Shown here: positions 24,305 through 32,329 of the stretch, one piece after another
Numbering within the stretch: position 1 is the first letter of the stretch
Layout of the letters: every line of letters begins with the position of its first letter
The notes under the pieces: model-generated
Database searches by the model: none
What the model saw: the letters and a program-made list of their open reading frames with translations, nothing else
Told to the model about the DNA's origin: nothing
Source: Pseudoxanthomonas yeongjuensis
GTDB taxonomy: Bacteria; Pseudomonadota; Gammaproteobacteria; Xanthomonadales; Xanthomonadaceae
NCBI RefSeq assembly: GCF_010093345.1
Contig: NZ_PDWT01000005.1
Span: 124,001 to 188,000 of the forward strand
Reading direction: 5' to 3'
Length of the DNA stretch: 64,000 nt
Position numbers and translations under genes: made by a program

Positions 24305-24457
24305 GTAGGAGCGACGTAAGTCGCGACCGGATCCAGCCCGTGGTCCCGGGAGCACCGCGGGAAGGACCGGGAACCTATCCGCGATGCGAAGCAGCGGCGG
24401 ATCCGCGGATGTCTGATCAAGAGAGCGGCTTACAGTCGCGACTTACGTCGCTCCTAC
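24305..24457. repeat. Long GTAG inverted repeat, stem variant GCGACGTAAGTCGC
   Basis: The left arm is GTAGGAGCGACGTAAGTCGC. The right arm (24434-24457) is its reverse complement. The 105-nt middle is unusually long for this family and contains no open frame. It lies between the two-helix membrane protein and the convergent hydrolase gene. Confidence 0.88.
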
Positions 24458-24521
24458 GCTGGCACGGTCACCCTCTCTATTCCCTGAGCGCTCCTGCTTC
24501 AGGAAATCACCCGGAGCTGCG

Positions 24522-25370
24522 CTAAGCGAGGAAGAACCCGCCAATGGCCGCGGCCACCGCCGCTGGCGCTTCCATGTGCAGGTGATGGCTGCCGGGCAGC
24601 ACGGTCAATTCGCCACGGGGCAGTAGCGCGGCCCGCTCGCTGCGCAATGGTTCCGGCAGGTAGGTCTGCGGCGGATCGGCGAAGACCACCCGCGTCGGGC
24701 ATTCGATCCCGGCGATCAGTTGCCGCACCTGCGCCTCGGTCATGCGTTGCATCGCCGGCAGGGTCAGGCGCGGATCGCTGCTCCAGGTGAAGCCTCCGTC
24801 CACGGCGACCACGCCCCGTTCCACCAGCAAACGCGCACTGGGCTCGCTGAGCTGGTTGGCCTGCATGCGCGCGCGGATCGGCGCGGCCAGGTCGGGGAAC
24901 ACGCGCAGCTTCTTGGAAGCGAGCGCGCGGGCGGCGGCGACCGCCTCGCGCAGCCGCGTGGTGGTGCGTTCGGGCTCCTCGGCCAGCGCGCCCAGGGCCT
25001 CGATCGCGACCAGCCGCGCGACCCGCTGCGGCAATGATGCGGCGAGGATGCTGCCGATGCCTGCGCCCATCGAATGCCCAAGCACCGCGAAGCGTTCCCA
25101 GCCCAGCGCATCGGCGACATCGAGCACCGCATTCACCGTCACCAGCAGGTTGTAGTCGGCGCCCGCGCCGAGATGCGCGCTGTGGCCATGGCCAGGCAGG
25201 TCCAGCATCACCAGGTCCAGCTCCGGAAAGTGCGCGGACAGCGGCAGGAAGCTGGCCGCATTGTCCAGCCAGCCATGCAAGGCCAATACCTTCGGACCGT
25301 CCGCCGTGCCGCCGCGCAGGCCGGCGATGCGGCCGAACGGGATATCGAAGCCGACTTCGCGCACGCTCAT
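24522..25370 (-). CDS. Alpha/beta hydrolase
   Basis: A 282-residue alpha/beta-hydrolase-fold protein. The oxyanion segment is [13 protein letters not shown], the nucleophile elbow GHSMG, and the C-terminal catalytic His sits in [10 protein letters not shown]. It resembles MEST/serine hydrolase-type esterases, but substrate cannot be assigned. Its start overlaps the hemH stop (ATGA), so it is translated from the hemH transcript. The open frame extends far upstream through hemH in another phase, which is an antisense-composition artefact. Confidence 0.9.
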   Translation of the reverse strand: MSVREVGFDIPFGRIAGLRGGTADGPKVLALHGWLDNAASFLPLSAHFPELDLVMLDLPGHGHSAHLGAGADYNLLVTVNAVLDVADALGWERFAVLGHSMGAGIGSILAASLPQRVARLVAIEALGALAEEPERTTTRLREAVAAARALASKKLRVFPDLAAPIRARMQANQLSEPSARLLVERGVVAVDGGFTWSSDPRLTLPAMQRMTEAQVRQLIAGIECPTRVVFADPPQTYLPEPLRSERAALLPRGELTVLPGSHHLHMEAPAAVAAAIGGFFLA

Positions 25371-26365
25371 GCGCCGGTTTCCAGCGCCCGCCGCGCCAGC
25401 GCCGCCAGCGCGTCGGCGTGGGCGGCGGAGTCGTTGAGGCAGGGGATGTAGCGCAGCTCGCCGCCTTGTGCCGCGAATCCTTCGGCGAACAGGATCGCCA
25501 CTTCCTCCAGCGTCTCCAGGCAATCCACGGCGAAACCCGGGCAGACCACATCCACCCGGCGCAGGCCGCGCGCGGCCAATGCGGCCAGGGTCTTGTCGGT
25601 GGACGGTTCCAGCCAGCGTTCCTTGCCGAAACGCGACTGGAAGGTCAGCGTCCAGTCGGCGGGCGCCAGACCGAGCGCGGCGGCGATCGCCTGCACGCTG
25701 GCCTGGCAGCGCTGCGGATACGGATCGCCGCCATCGGCGATGCGTTGCGGCAGACCGTGGAAGGAAAACAGCAGGTGTTCGCCGGTTCCGTGCTGCTCGC
25801 GCCAGGCACGGATGGAAGCGGCCACCGCCGCGACCCATTGCGGATCGGTCGAATAATCGTCGACCAGGTTCACCGCCAGGCCCTTGCCCTCGGCCGCGAC
25901 CACGTCCTCGACCGAGGCGGTGGTGGTGGTCGAATACTGCGGATACAGCGGCAGCACGACCACGCGCCCGGAACCTTGCCGGTCGAGTGCGGCCAGCGCC
26001 TTCTTCAACGACGGTTCGCCGTAGCGCATGGCCGCGACCACGCGCCAGCCGGGAAGCCGCGACCGCATCGTCTCGGCCAGGCGTTGCGTATGCACGGCCA
26101 GCGGCGAGCCTTGCGGCAACCAGACCTTGGCGTATTTGGCCGCGGCTTTCGGCCCGCGCAGCGGCAGGATCAGGAAATGCAGCAGCGGGCACCAGATCCA
26201 GCGGCTCAGCTGGACCACGCGGCGGTCGTGGAGGAATTCGGCCAGGTAACGGCGCACCGCCGGGGCGGTCGGTGCCTCGGGCGTGCCCAGGTTGACCACC
26301 AGCAGCGTCGTCGCCGGAGGTCCGGCAGACAGGGGCATGGCGGCGTGGTCATCGGTTGCGGACAT
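25367..26365 (-). CDS. hemH: Ferrochelatase
   Basis: A 332-residue enzyme that inserts Fe(II) into protoporphyrin IX, the last step of protoheme synthesis. Typical elements are [10 protein letters not shown] near the N-terminus, [12 protein letters not shown], the metal/porphyrin-site FSFHGLPQR and [17 protein letters not shown]. The start ATG at 26363-26365 gives [10 protein letters not shown]; a second in-frame ATG nine codons later is possible. It is upstream of and overlaps an alpha/beta hydrolase gene. Confidence 0.95.
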   Translation of the reverse strand: MSATDDHAAMPLSAGPPATTLLVVNLGTPEAPTAPAVRRYLAEFLHDRRVVQLSRWIWCPLLHFLILPLRGPKAAAKYAKVWLPQGSPLAVHTQRLAETMRSRLPGWRVVAAMRYGEPSLKKALAALDRQGSGRVVVLPLYPQYSTTTTASVEDVVAAEGKGLAVNLVDDYSTDPQWVAAVAASIRAWREQHGTGEHLLFSFHGLPQRIADGGDPYPQRCQASVQAIAAALGLAPADWTLTFQSRFGKERWLEPSTDKTLAALAARGLRRVDVVCPGFAVDCLETLEEVAILFAEGFAAQGGELRYIPCLNDSAAHADALAALARRALETGA

Positions 26366-26413
26366 CGCAATATGATGACAGAAGGCCGATTTTGGGCCGG
26401 TGGGGAGAATCCT

Positions 26414-26518
26414 GTGGGAGCGGCGTAAGCCGCGAGCTCTTGGCTCGATCCATTGCTGTCCTGCTCTGGCCTCGAAGTCTTTCTGCAATCAAGAGCTCGC
26501 GGCTTACGCCACCCCCAC
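26414..26518. repeat. GTGG-headed inverted repeat, stem variant GCGGCGTAAGCCGC
   Basis: The left arm GTGGGAGCGGCGTAAGCCGC continues GAGCTCTT. The right arm is the near-perfect reverse complement (AAGAGCTCGCGGCTTACGCC). It lies between the divergent starts of hemH and the SYLF-domain gene, so it sits in a promoter region rather than at a gene end. Confidence 0.85.
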
Positions 26519-26657
26519 AGAAGCCGCTCCATGGAAGGCTTCCACGCAGGCCGCCGGACTCATCGCCGATTCACGCGGGCGCGCCTAGTCTCATCTTTCA
26601 ATGCCTTGGCGCATGTTCCTGTTCCATTACCTTGCCAACTGACTGCGGAGCCTCCCC

Positions 26658-27557
26658 ATGTCTTTCCCGAATTTCCCGCGAGAATCGCGCCTGCCGCGTC
26701 TTGCCCTGTTCCTCTGCGCCGCGCTGTTCGCCGGCCACGCATTCGCGGGCGAGGAAGAAGACCAGCGCGCGCGCAATGCGGTGCGTGTACTGAGCGAGAT
26801 CCAGAAGATCCCCGAACAGGGCATTCCCGACAAGCTGCTGGATGAAGGCCGCGCGGTGGTGGTGATTCCCGACACGCTGAAGGTCGGTCTGGTGGTGGGT
26901 GGGCGCCGCGGCCATGGATTGATGTCGGTGAAGAGCCCCGACGGCAGCTGGTCGCAACCGGTATTCGTCAAGCTCACCGGCGGCAGCATCGGCTTCCAGG
27001 CCGGGGTGCAGTCGTCCGATGTGGTGATGGTGTTCCGCAACGACCGCAACCTGGAAAACATCGTCAACGGCAAGATCACCCTCGGCGCCGATGCCGGCGT
27101 CGCCGCCGGCCCGGTCGGCCGCAACGCCTCGGCCTCCACCGACGGCCAGCTGAAGGCCGAGATCTGGTCGTGGTCGCGCGCCCGCGGACTGTTCGCCGGC
27201 GTGGCCCTGGACGGCGCGGTGCTGCAGATCGACGACGACGCCAACGTGGCCGTGTACGGCAGCGCCGCGACCCCGCGCGCGATCTTCGAGAGCCGTGCCG
27301 GTGCGCCTTCCGATGCCGTGGTCGGCTTCCGCGACCAGCTGGAGGAAGCCACCGCCATCGCCCGCGCCGCCCGTGGCGACAAGCCGGTATCGGCGCCGAT
27401 CGCGCCCGCTTCCGATGCGCCCATGGCCGCACCGGTCACGGTGAGCGGATCCGAGGCTGCCCCGGCCCAGTCGCAAGCGGCGGAAACCCAGACCCAGGGC
27501 TTCCAGCCGGTGGCCGAAGGCGAAATCCGCAGCGAACCGCTGCAGACCACGCCGTGA
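26658..27557 (+). CDS. SYLF-domain (YSC84-like) lipid-binding protein
   Basis: A 299-residue exported protein. The signal peptide (about 1-30) ends HAFA. The SYLF domain (about 35-225) includes LLDEGRAVVVIPDTLKVGLVVGGRRG and VVMVFRNDRNLENIVNGKITLGADAGVAAGP. A Pro/Ala/Thr-rich tail follows. In eukaryotes and some bacteria this domain binds phosphoinositides or other lipids. In bacteria the role is mostly unknown. A cggag element precedes the ATG. It is followed by tatABC on the same strand, but 93 bp separate them. Confidence 0.88.
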   Translation: MSFPNFPRESRLPRLALFLCAALFAGHAFAGEEEDQRARNAVRVLSEIQKIPEQGIPDKLLDEGRAVVVIPDTLKVGLVVGGRRGHGLMSVKSPDGSWSQPVFVKLTGGSIGFQAGVQSSDVVMVFRNDRNLENIVNGKITLGADAGVAAGPVGRNASASTDGQLKAEIWSWSRARGLFAGVALDGAVLQIDDDANVAVYGSAATPRAIFESRAGAPSDAVVGFRDQLEEATAIARAARGDKPVSAPIAPASDAPMAAPVTVSGSEAAPAQSQAAETQTQGFQPVAEGEIRSEPLQTTP

Positions 27558-27650
27558 ACCCCGCGCCGTGAGCCGGATTGCGGGCCGACTTCGCAATCGT
27601 CGGCCCGCGGCTGCGTTATCCTGACACCCCTACTTTCTTGCGAGTACACC

Positions 27651-27875
27651 ATGGGCGGTTTGAGCATCTGGCATTGGATCATCGTGCTGGTCGTGGTGTT
27701 GCTGGTGTTCGGCACCAAGCGCCTGCGCAATGCCGGCCAGGACCTGGGCGAAGCGGTCAAGGGTTTCAAGAAGGGCATGAAGGACGACGACAAGCCCACC
27801 GGCCAGATCGGCGACCAGTCGCGGAGCGACGAAACCAGCAGCGAGTCGAAGGAACGCGACCGCGACGCGCATTGA
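27651..27875 (+). CDS. tatA: Sec-independent protein translocase subunit TatA
   Basis: A 74-residue protein: one N-terminal transmembrane helix ([15 protein letters not shown]), the [14 protein letters not shown] hinge, an amphipathic helix with [10 protein letters not shown], and a charged tail. TatA polymerises to form the translocation path for folded proteins carrying twin-arginine signals. It is first in a tatABC operon, with tatB starting 21 bp later. Confidence 0.96.
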   Translation: MGGLSIWHWIIVLVVVLLVFGTKRLRNAGQDLGEAVKGFKKGMKDDDKPTGQIGDQSRSDETSSESKERDRDAH

Positions 27876-27896
27876 TCTCCCGGGACTAACCCGGCC

Positions 27897-28283
27897 ATGT
27901 TCGGCATCAGCAGCGGCGAACTTTTCTTCATCGCCATCATCGCCTTGATCGTGCTCGGCCCCGAGCGCCTGCCCAAGGTCGCGCGCCTGGCCGGGATGTG
28001 GGTGCGGCGCGCGCGCAACCAATGGCATTCGGTGAAGGACGAACTGGAGCGCGAGCTGGCCGCCGAGGAGCTCAAGCGCAGCCTGCATGACGCGCAGTCG
28101 GCCCTGCACGACACCGAGCAGAAGATCCGCGACAGCGGCAGCGAAGTGCAGCGCGAGTTCGAACAGATGCGCGCCTCGGTCGCATCGAAACCCGATGCCG
28201 AAACGCCGGTCGTCGATGACGACGCCCCCTCCACGAGCACGACCCCAGCCGAAGGCGAGAGCGATGAACCGCGCAACGCCTGA
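27897..28283 (+). CDS. tatB: Sec-independent protein translocase subunit TatB
   Basis: A 128-residue protein: helix GELFFIAIIALIVLGPERLP, then a long amphipathic region (VARLAGMWVRRARNQWHSVKDELERELAAEE) and an acidic, Pro-rich tail. GPERLP after the membrane helix separates TatB from TatA. With TatC it forms the receptor for twin-arginine signal peptides. Its end overlaps the start of tatC by 20 bp, indicating coupled translation. Confidence 0.96.
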   Translation: MFGISSGELFFIAIIALIVLGPERLPKVARLAGMWVRRARNQWHSVKDELERELAAEELKRSLHDAQSALHDTEQKIRDSGSEVQREFEQMRASVASKPDAETPVVDDDAPSTSTTPAEGESDEPRNA

Positions 28284-29016
28284 GCCCGAAGCCGAGTCGA
28301 GCCTGCTCGGTCATCTCATCGAGCTGCGTTCGCGGCTGATGCGCGGGCTGGCCGGGGTATTCGTGGTCCTGTTGGGACTGCTGCCATTCACCAGCAAGCT
28401 CTATACGTGGATCGCCGAACCGCTGATCGCGCGCCTGCCCGCGGGCCAGACCATGATCGCGATGGACCCGGCCGGCGGCTTCATCGCCCCGGTCAAGCTG
28501 GCGTTCTTCGTGGCGCTTTTCGTCGCCGCGCCGTGGCTGCTCTACCAGACCTGGGCCTTCGTCGCGCCAGGGTTGTACCAGCGCGAGAAACGCCTGGCCC
28601 TGCCGTTGCTCGCTTCGGCGGTGGCCCTGTTCTACGCGGGCTGCGCCTTCGCCTATTTCCTGGTGTTGCCGGCGCTGTTCAAGTTCGTCATCAGCTTCAC
28701 CCCGGCAGTGATCGCGGTCACCCCGGACGCCAGCGCCTACCTGGATTTCGTGCTGGTGATCTTCATCGCCTTCGGCGCGAGCTTCGAGCTGCCGGTGGCG
28801 CTGGTGATCCTGGTCCTGCTGGGCTGGGTCACCCCACAGCAGTTGAAGGATTCGCGTGGCTACGCATTGGTCGGGATCTTCGTGCTGGCCGCGATCATCA
28901 CTCCACCCGATGTGGTCTCGCAGCTGTTGCTGGCCATTCCCATGTATCTGCTGTACGAAGCCGGGATCGTGGCATCGAAGTGGGTCACCCCACGCGAAGC
29001 GAAAGAATCCACGTAG
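28264..29016 (+). CDS. tatC: Sec-independent protein translocase subunit TatC
   Basis: A 250-residue polytopic protein with six transmembrane helices. The N-terminal LLGHLIELRSRL is the conserved cytoplasmic segment that contacts the twin-arginine motif, and ASFELPVALVIL is also typical. The stop codon TAG (29014-29016) is contributed by the GTAG end of an adjoining repeat, so the natural 3' end may have been changed by its insertion. The last residues are KEST. Confidence 0.96.
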   Translation: MNRATPEPEAESSLLGHLIELRSRLMRGLAGVFVVLLGLLPFTSKLYTWIAEPLIARLPAGQTMIAMDPAGGFIAPVKLAFFVALFVAAPWLLYQTWAFVAPGLYQREKRLALPLLASAVALFYAGCAFAYFLVLPALFKFVISFTPAVIAVTPDASAYLDFVLVIFIAFGASFELPVALVILVLLGWVTPQQLKDSRGYALVGIFVLAAIITPPDVVSQLLLAIPMYLLYEAGIVASKWVTPREAKEST

Positions 29017-29086
29017 GAGCGGGCCTTGCCCGCGATGCTCTTGCGCGACCGGGCCGAAAGGCATCGCGCCCAAGGGGCGCTCCTGC
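29013..29086. repeat. Chimeric GTAG inverted repeat, copy 1 (supplies tatC stop)
   Basis: The left arm is GTAGGAGCGGGCCTTGCCCG. The right arm has GCGCCCAAGGGGCGCTCCTGC, a different stem type. The final CTAC is mutated to CTGC. It forms a close tandem pair with 29121-29194. Confidence 0.85.
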
Positions 29087-29120
29087 GATATCCCCCACCA
29101 CGATGTTTCGTGCAAACCCC

Positions 29121-29194
29121 GTAGGAGCGGGCCTTGCCCGCGATGCTCTTCCGCAACCTGGCCGAAAGGCATCGCGCCCAAGGGGCGCTCCTAC
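29121..29194. repeat. Chimeric GTAG inverted repeat, copy 2
   Basis: A 74-nt element differing from copy 1 (29013-29086) at about five positions, with the same mismatched arm types and an intact terminal CTAC. It ends 8 bp from the stop of the convergent membrane-protein gene. Confidence 0.88.
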
Positions 29195-29201
29195 AACGAC
29201 A

Positions 29202-30077
29202 TCAAGCTTCGAAGTGGGTCTGCGCGGCCGGAGCCGCCGCCGCGTCGCCACCCAGCATCTGCCGCCAGGCATGGAACACAGCGCCTGCCATCACCGGCAT
29301 CAGCACCGCCATCAGCAGCAGGTTCGATACCCACAAGGCGGCGGTCGGCCCCGCCACCAGTTGCACGACCATCGACAGCAGCTGGATGCCGAAACTCATC
29401 ATGAAGAAGGCGATGAACAGCAGGACGTAGAACACCAGCATCGCCAGCAGGTTGTGCAGGCAGGCATGGAAGCTGTTGCGCATGGCGACGAAACCGCGAC
29501 TGCCGCCGAAAACGATGTCGGGCACGGCCACGAACGTCACCAGGCTGACCACGATCACCGCGGCGAACAGCAGCAGCATCCACAGGAACAGGCGGCCTAC
29601 CGGCAGGCTGCGCATCAGCTCCGGATCCGGTTGCCCGCCGGCCTGGGCGGTTTCCTGCAACTTGCCCATCACTTCGCGCAGTTGCTGGAATCCGTCCGCG
29701 CCGATCATCGCGAACAACAGGAAACCCAGCACGGCGGCGGCGGCGAGCTGCGGCAACAGGGTCGCGAGCAGGCTGCCGGAGTGTTCGCTGCGCAGCGCAT
29801 GGAACAGGTGCGCCGGCTGCGCCGGCCGGCCCTGGTCCACTTCGCGGACCGCCCAGAGCATGCCCGCGAACAGCAGCGGCGCCAGGAGCGCCAACGCCAG
29901 TTGCAGGAACATGCCCACGCTGGCGTTCAGTGCCATCGCCTGTACCGCCAGCATCGACAGCAGGCCCCAGATCAGTCCCAGCGACCCCAGCGCCAATGGC
30001 GCCTTGCGAAGCAGGGAGAACGCGCCCAATAGCCATTCCGCGCCGGCACCGGCCGGCACTTTTTTGATCGTAGACAT
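29202..30077 (-). CDS. BPSS1780-family membrane protein
   Basis: A 291-residue integral membrane protein with about six hydrophobic segments. The start MSTIKKVPAGAGAEWLLGAFSLLRKAP is characteristic of the BPSS1780 family, whose function is unknown. A soluble loop with GGQPDPELMRSLP lies in the middle, and an Ala-rich tail follows the last helix. It is downstream of and on the same strand as the amidotransferase gene, 54 bp away, so they may be co-transcribed. Confidence 0.82.
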   Translation of the reverse strand: MSTIKKVPAGAGAEWLLGAFSLLRKAPLALGSLGLIWGLLSMLAVQAMALNASVGMFLQLALALLAPLLFAGMLWAVREVDQGRPAQPAHLFHALRSEHSGSLLATLLPQLAAAAVLGFLLFAMIGADGFQQLREVMGKLQETAQAGGQPDPELMRSLPVGRLFLWMLLLFAAVIVVSLVTFVAVPDIVFGGSRGFVAMRNSFHACLHNLLAMLVFYVLLFIAFFMMSFGIQLLSMVVQLVAGPTAALWVSNLLLMAVLMPVMAGAVFHAWRQMLGGDAAAAPAAQTHFEA

Positions 30078-30131
30078 CCAGGGGATTCCGATGGGTCTTG
30101 TGGGGGAAACGTGGGGGAAATCGTTGTGGAG

Positions 30132-30869
30132 TCAGCCGAGGTGCAAACCACGGGCGTGCTTGACGAAACGCCGCAACAGTTTGCGCGACTGCGGCGCCGC
30201 CGTCACCTCGCGGGCGATCGCGTTCGGGCAACGGCCGGCCTTGCGCAGCTCTTCGCCGCGGAAAGCGACGTAGCCGCGCATGTGATGGGTGGCGAATTCG
30301 GGATGGAACTGCATGCCCCAGGCACGATCGCCCCAGCGGAAAGCGTGGCATTCGTCCTGCTCGGACCTGGCCAGCACGGTGGCGCCTTCGGGCGGGCGCA
30401 GCACCGTCTGCACGTGGGTCGAATGCGCCGGAAAGGTCAGCGGCATGTTGGAAAACAGCGGATCGTCCTGGGCCGGCGGATGCAGATCGATGCGCACCGT
30501 GCCCGATTCGCGTCCGGCCGGGTTGTAGGCGACTTCGCCGCCCAGCGCATGGGCCAGCAGCTGGTGGCCGTAGCAGATGCCGAGCAGCGACATGCCTTCG
30601 TGCGCGGCGTCGCGCAACCAGTCGGCGCTGCGTTCGCTCCACTCGGCCTTGTCGGTGACCATCGCCGCCGAGCCGGTGACGATGACCCCGGCGAAACCCT
30701 CGCGTCGCGGCAGCACATCGCCTTGTTCGACGTTCACCACTACCGCTTCGCTGGCTTCCAGCCCGGCGGCCACGCGGATCCAGTGCGGAAAGCGGCCGTA
30801 GCGGCGCAGCCGGGTGGCGGGCTGTCCGGTTTCGACGATCAGGAAAGGGGCTTGGTGGGGGGTGTTCAC
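30132..30869 (-). CDS. Class I glutamine amidotransferase-like protein
   Basis: A 245-residue stand-alone GATase1 domain. The nucleophile Cys99 lies in LGICYGHQLL and the catalytic His-x-Glu in MQFHPEF. The central part, VIVTGSAAMVTDKAEWSERSADWL, fits the GMP-synthase-like amidotransferase group often annotated GuaA-like. With no synthetase domain attached, it may be a gamma-glutamyl hydrolase or a partner of another enzyme. It is divergent from glyQ, with 66 bp between starts. Confidence 0.88.
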   Translation of the reverse strand: MNTPHQAPFLIVETGQPATRLRRYGRFPHWIRVAAGLEASEAVVVNVEQGDVLPRREGFAGVIVTGSAAMVTDKAEWSERSADWLRDAAHEGMSLLGICYGHQLLAHALGGEVAYNPAGRESGTVRIDLHPPAQDDPLFSNMPLTFPAHSTHVQTVLRPPEGATVLARSEQDECHAFRWGDRAWGMQFHPEFATHHMRGYVAFRGEELRKAGRCPNAIAREVTAAPQSRKLLRRFVKHARGLHLG

Positions 30870-30935
30870 AGCGCTAATCGGAGGCCGGTCAGTGGCTTGC
30901 GCCTTATACTAGCCCGCTTTTCCGCAGTGCAATAA

Positions 30936-31841
30936 ATGCCGATGACAGGACCCACCTTCCAGGGCTTGATCCAGACCCTCAACGCCTATTGGGCGGCCCA
31001 GGGCTGCGTGCTGATCCAGCCGCTCGACATCGAAGTCGGTGCCGGCACCTTCCACCCGGCCACCTTCCTGCGCTCGCTGGGCCCGGAGCCGTGGAGCGCC
31101 GCCTACGTGCAGCCCTGCCGCCGCCCCACCGACGGCCGCTATGGCGAAAACCCCAACCGCCTGCAGCATTACTACCAGTACCAGGTGGTGATGAAGCCCA
31201 ACCCCGACAACATCCAGGAGCTGTACCTGGAATCGCTGAAGGCGCTGGGCATCGACCCGCGCGTGCACGACCTGCGCTTCGTCGAGGACAACTGGGAATC
31301 GCCGACGCTGGGCGCCTGGGGCCTGGGCTGGGAAGTCTGGTTGAACGGCATGGAAGTCACCCAGTTCACCTATTTCCAGCAGGCCGGCGGCCTGGAATGC
31401 CGTCCGGTGCTCGGCGAGATCACTTACGGCCTCGAGCGCCTGTGCATGTACCTGCAGAACGTGGACAACGTCTACGACCTGGTCTGGACCGAAGGCCCGC
31501 AAGGGGTCGTCACCTACGGCGATGTGTACCACCAGAACGAAGTCGAGCAGAGCACCTACAACTTCGAAATCGCCGACGTCGCCGAGCTGTTCCATCGCTT
31601 CGATGCCTGCGAGGCCGAGTCGGTGAAGCTGGTCGAAGCCGGCCTGCCGCTGCCCGCCTACGAACAGGTGTGCAAGGCCAGTCACTGCTTCAACCTGCTC
31701 GACGCGCGCCGCGCGATTTCGGTCACCGAACGCCAGCGCTACATCCTGCGCGTGCGCAGGCTGGCGCAGGCGGTGGCCGAGGCCTACCTCGCCCAGCGCG
31801 AGAAGCTCGGCTTCCCTGGCGTGCGCAAGGCCGGTGCGTGA
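30936..31841 (+). CDS. glyQ: Glycine--tRNA ligase alpha subunit
   Basis: A 301-residue catalytic subunit of the heterotetrameric bacterial glycyl-tRNA synthetase. It begins [25 protein letters not shown] and contains [15 protein letters not shown] and [10 protein letters not shown], all hallmark segments. A TATACT hexamer at 30905-30910 is a good -10 box about 26 bp upstream. The stop overlaps the next start (GTGA). It is part of a glyQ-cupin-glyS cluster. Confidence 0.97.
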   Translation: MPMTGPTFQGLIQTLNAYWAAQGCVLIQPLDIEVGAGTFHPATFLRSLGPEPWSAAYVQPCRRPTDGRYGENPNRLQHYYQYQVVMKPNPDNIQELYLESLKALGIDPRVHDLRFVEDNWESPTLGAWGLGWEVWLNGMEVTQFTYFQQAGGLECRPVLGEITYGLERLCMYLQNVDNVYDLVWTEGPQGVVTYGDVYHQNEVEQSTYNFEIADVAELFHRFDACEAESVKLVEAGLPLPAYEQVCKASHCFNLLDARRAISVTERQRYILRVRRLAQAVAEAYLAQREKLGFPGVRKAGA

Positions 31842-32170
31842 ACGAGCGCCTGACCCCGCAAGCCGCGCTGGCCGCATTGGCGCGCAGCGAGGACAAGCTG
31901 CCCTTCGTGGAGTTGTTCGCCCGTGGATCGCTATCGGTGGAGATCTACAAGCCGCTCGGCCGCGACGAGCAGACGCCGCATGCGCGCGATGAGGTCTACG
32001 TGGTGGTGTCGGGCAACGGCGAGTTCGTCAACGGTGGCGTGCGCAGGCCTTTCGGGGCGGGCGAGCTGCTGTTCGTTCCCGCCGGAATCGAGCACCGTTT
32101 CGAGAATTTCAGCGACGACTTCGCCACCTGGGTGATTTTTTATGGTCCCAAGGGTGGGGAAGCGGCGTAA
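31838..32170 (+). CDS. Small cupin-domain protein
   Basis: A 110-residue single-domain cupin: [29 protein letters not shown] is cupin motif 1 (with His and Glu ligands), and [19 protein letters not shown] is motif 2. The fold usually binds a metal and serves as enzyme or sensor; substrate unknown. The start is GTG at 31838, overlapping the glyQ stop. It lies between glyQ and glyS, so it is expressed with the synthetase. Confidence 0.85.
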   Translation: MNERLTPQAALAALARSEDKLPFVELFARGSLSVEIYKPLGRDEQTPHARDEVYVVVSGNGEFVNGGVRRPFGAGELLFVPAGIEHRFENFSDDFATWVIFYGPKGGEAA

Positions 32171-32177
32171 CGCTTTC

Positions 32178-32311
32178 CCCTCTCCCCTTGTGGGAGAGGG
32201 TGCCCGAAGGACGGGAGAGGGGAAGCTTTTGACTTTGCACTGCAATCAAGCCGGCAAGGCCGCCCCTCTCCCTGGCCCTGCGGGCCGTCCCTCTCCCACA
32301 AGGGGAGAGGG
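32178..32311. repeat. CCCTCTCCC inverted repeat between the cupin gene and glyS
   Basis: A 23-nt arm (CCCTCTCCCCTTGTGGGAGA plus GGG) at 32178-32200 returns exactly inverted at 32289-32311. Two degenerate internal copies (ACGGGAGAGGGG and CCCCTCTCCCTGG) lie between. It is a repeat family distinct from the GTAG elements. Being inside an operon, it may modulate glyS expression. Confidence 0.85.
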
Positions 32312-32329
32312 AAAAACACAGGAACCAGA

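Noticed and set aside
25371-26192. N-terminal extension of the alpha/beta hydrolase through hemH
   Set aside because: The extra 274 residues are out of phase with hemH and Arg/Gly-rich, and the ATGA overlap gives a natural start at 25370.
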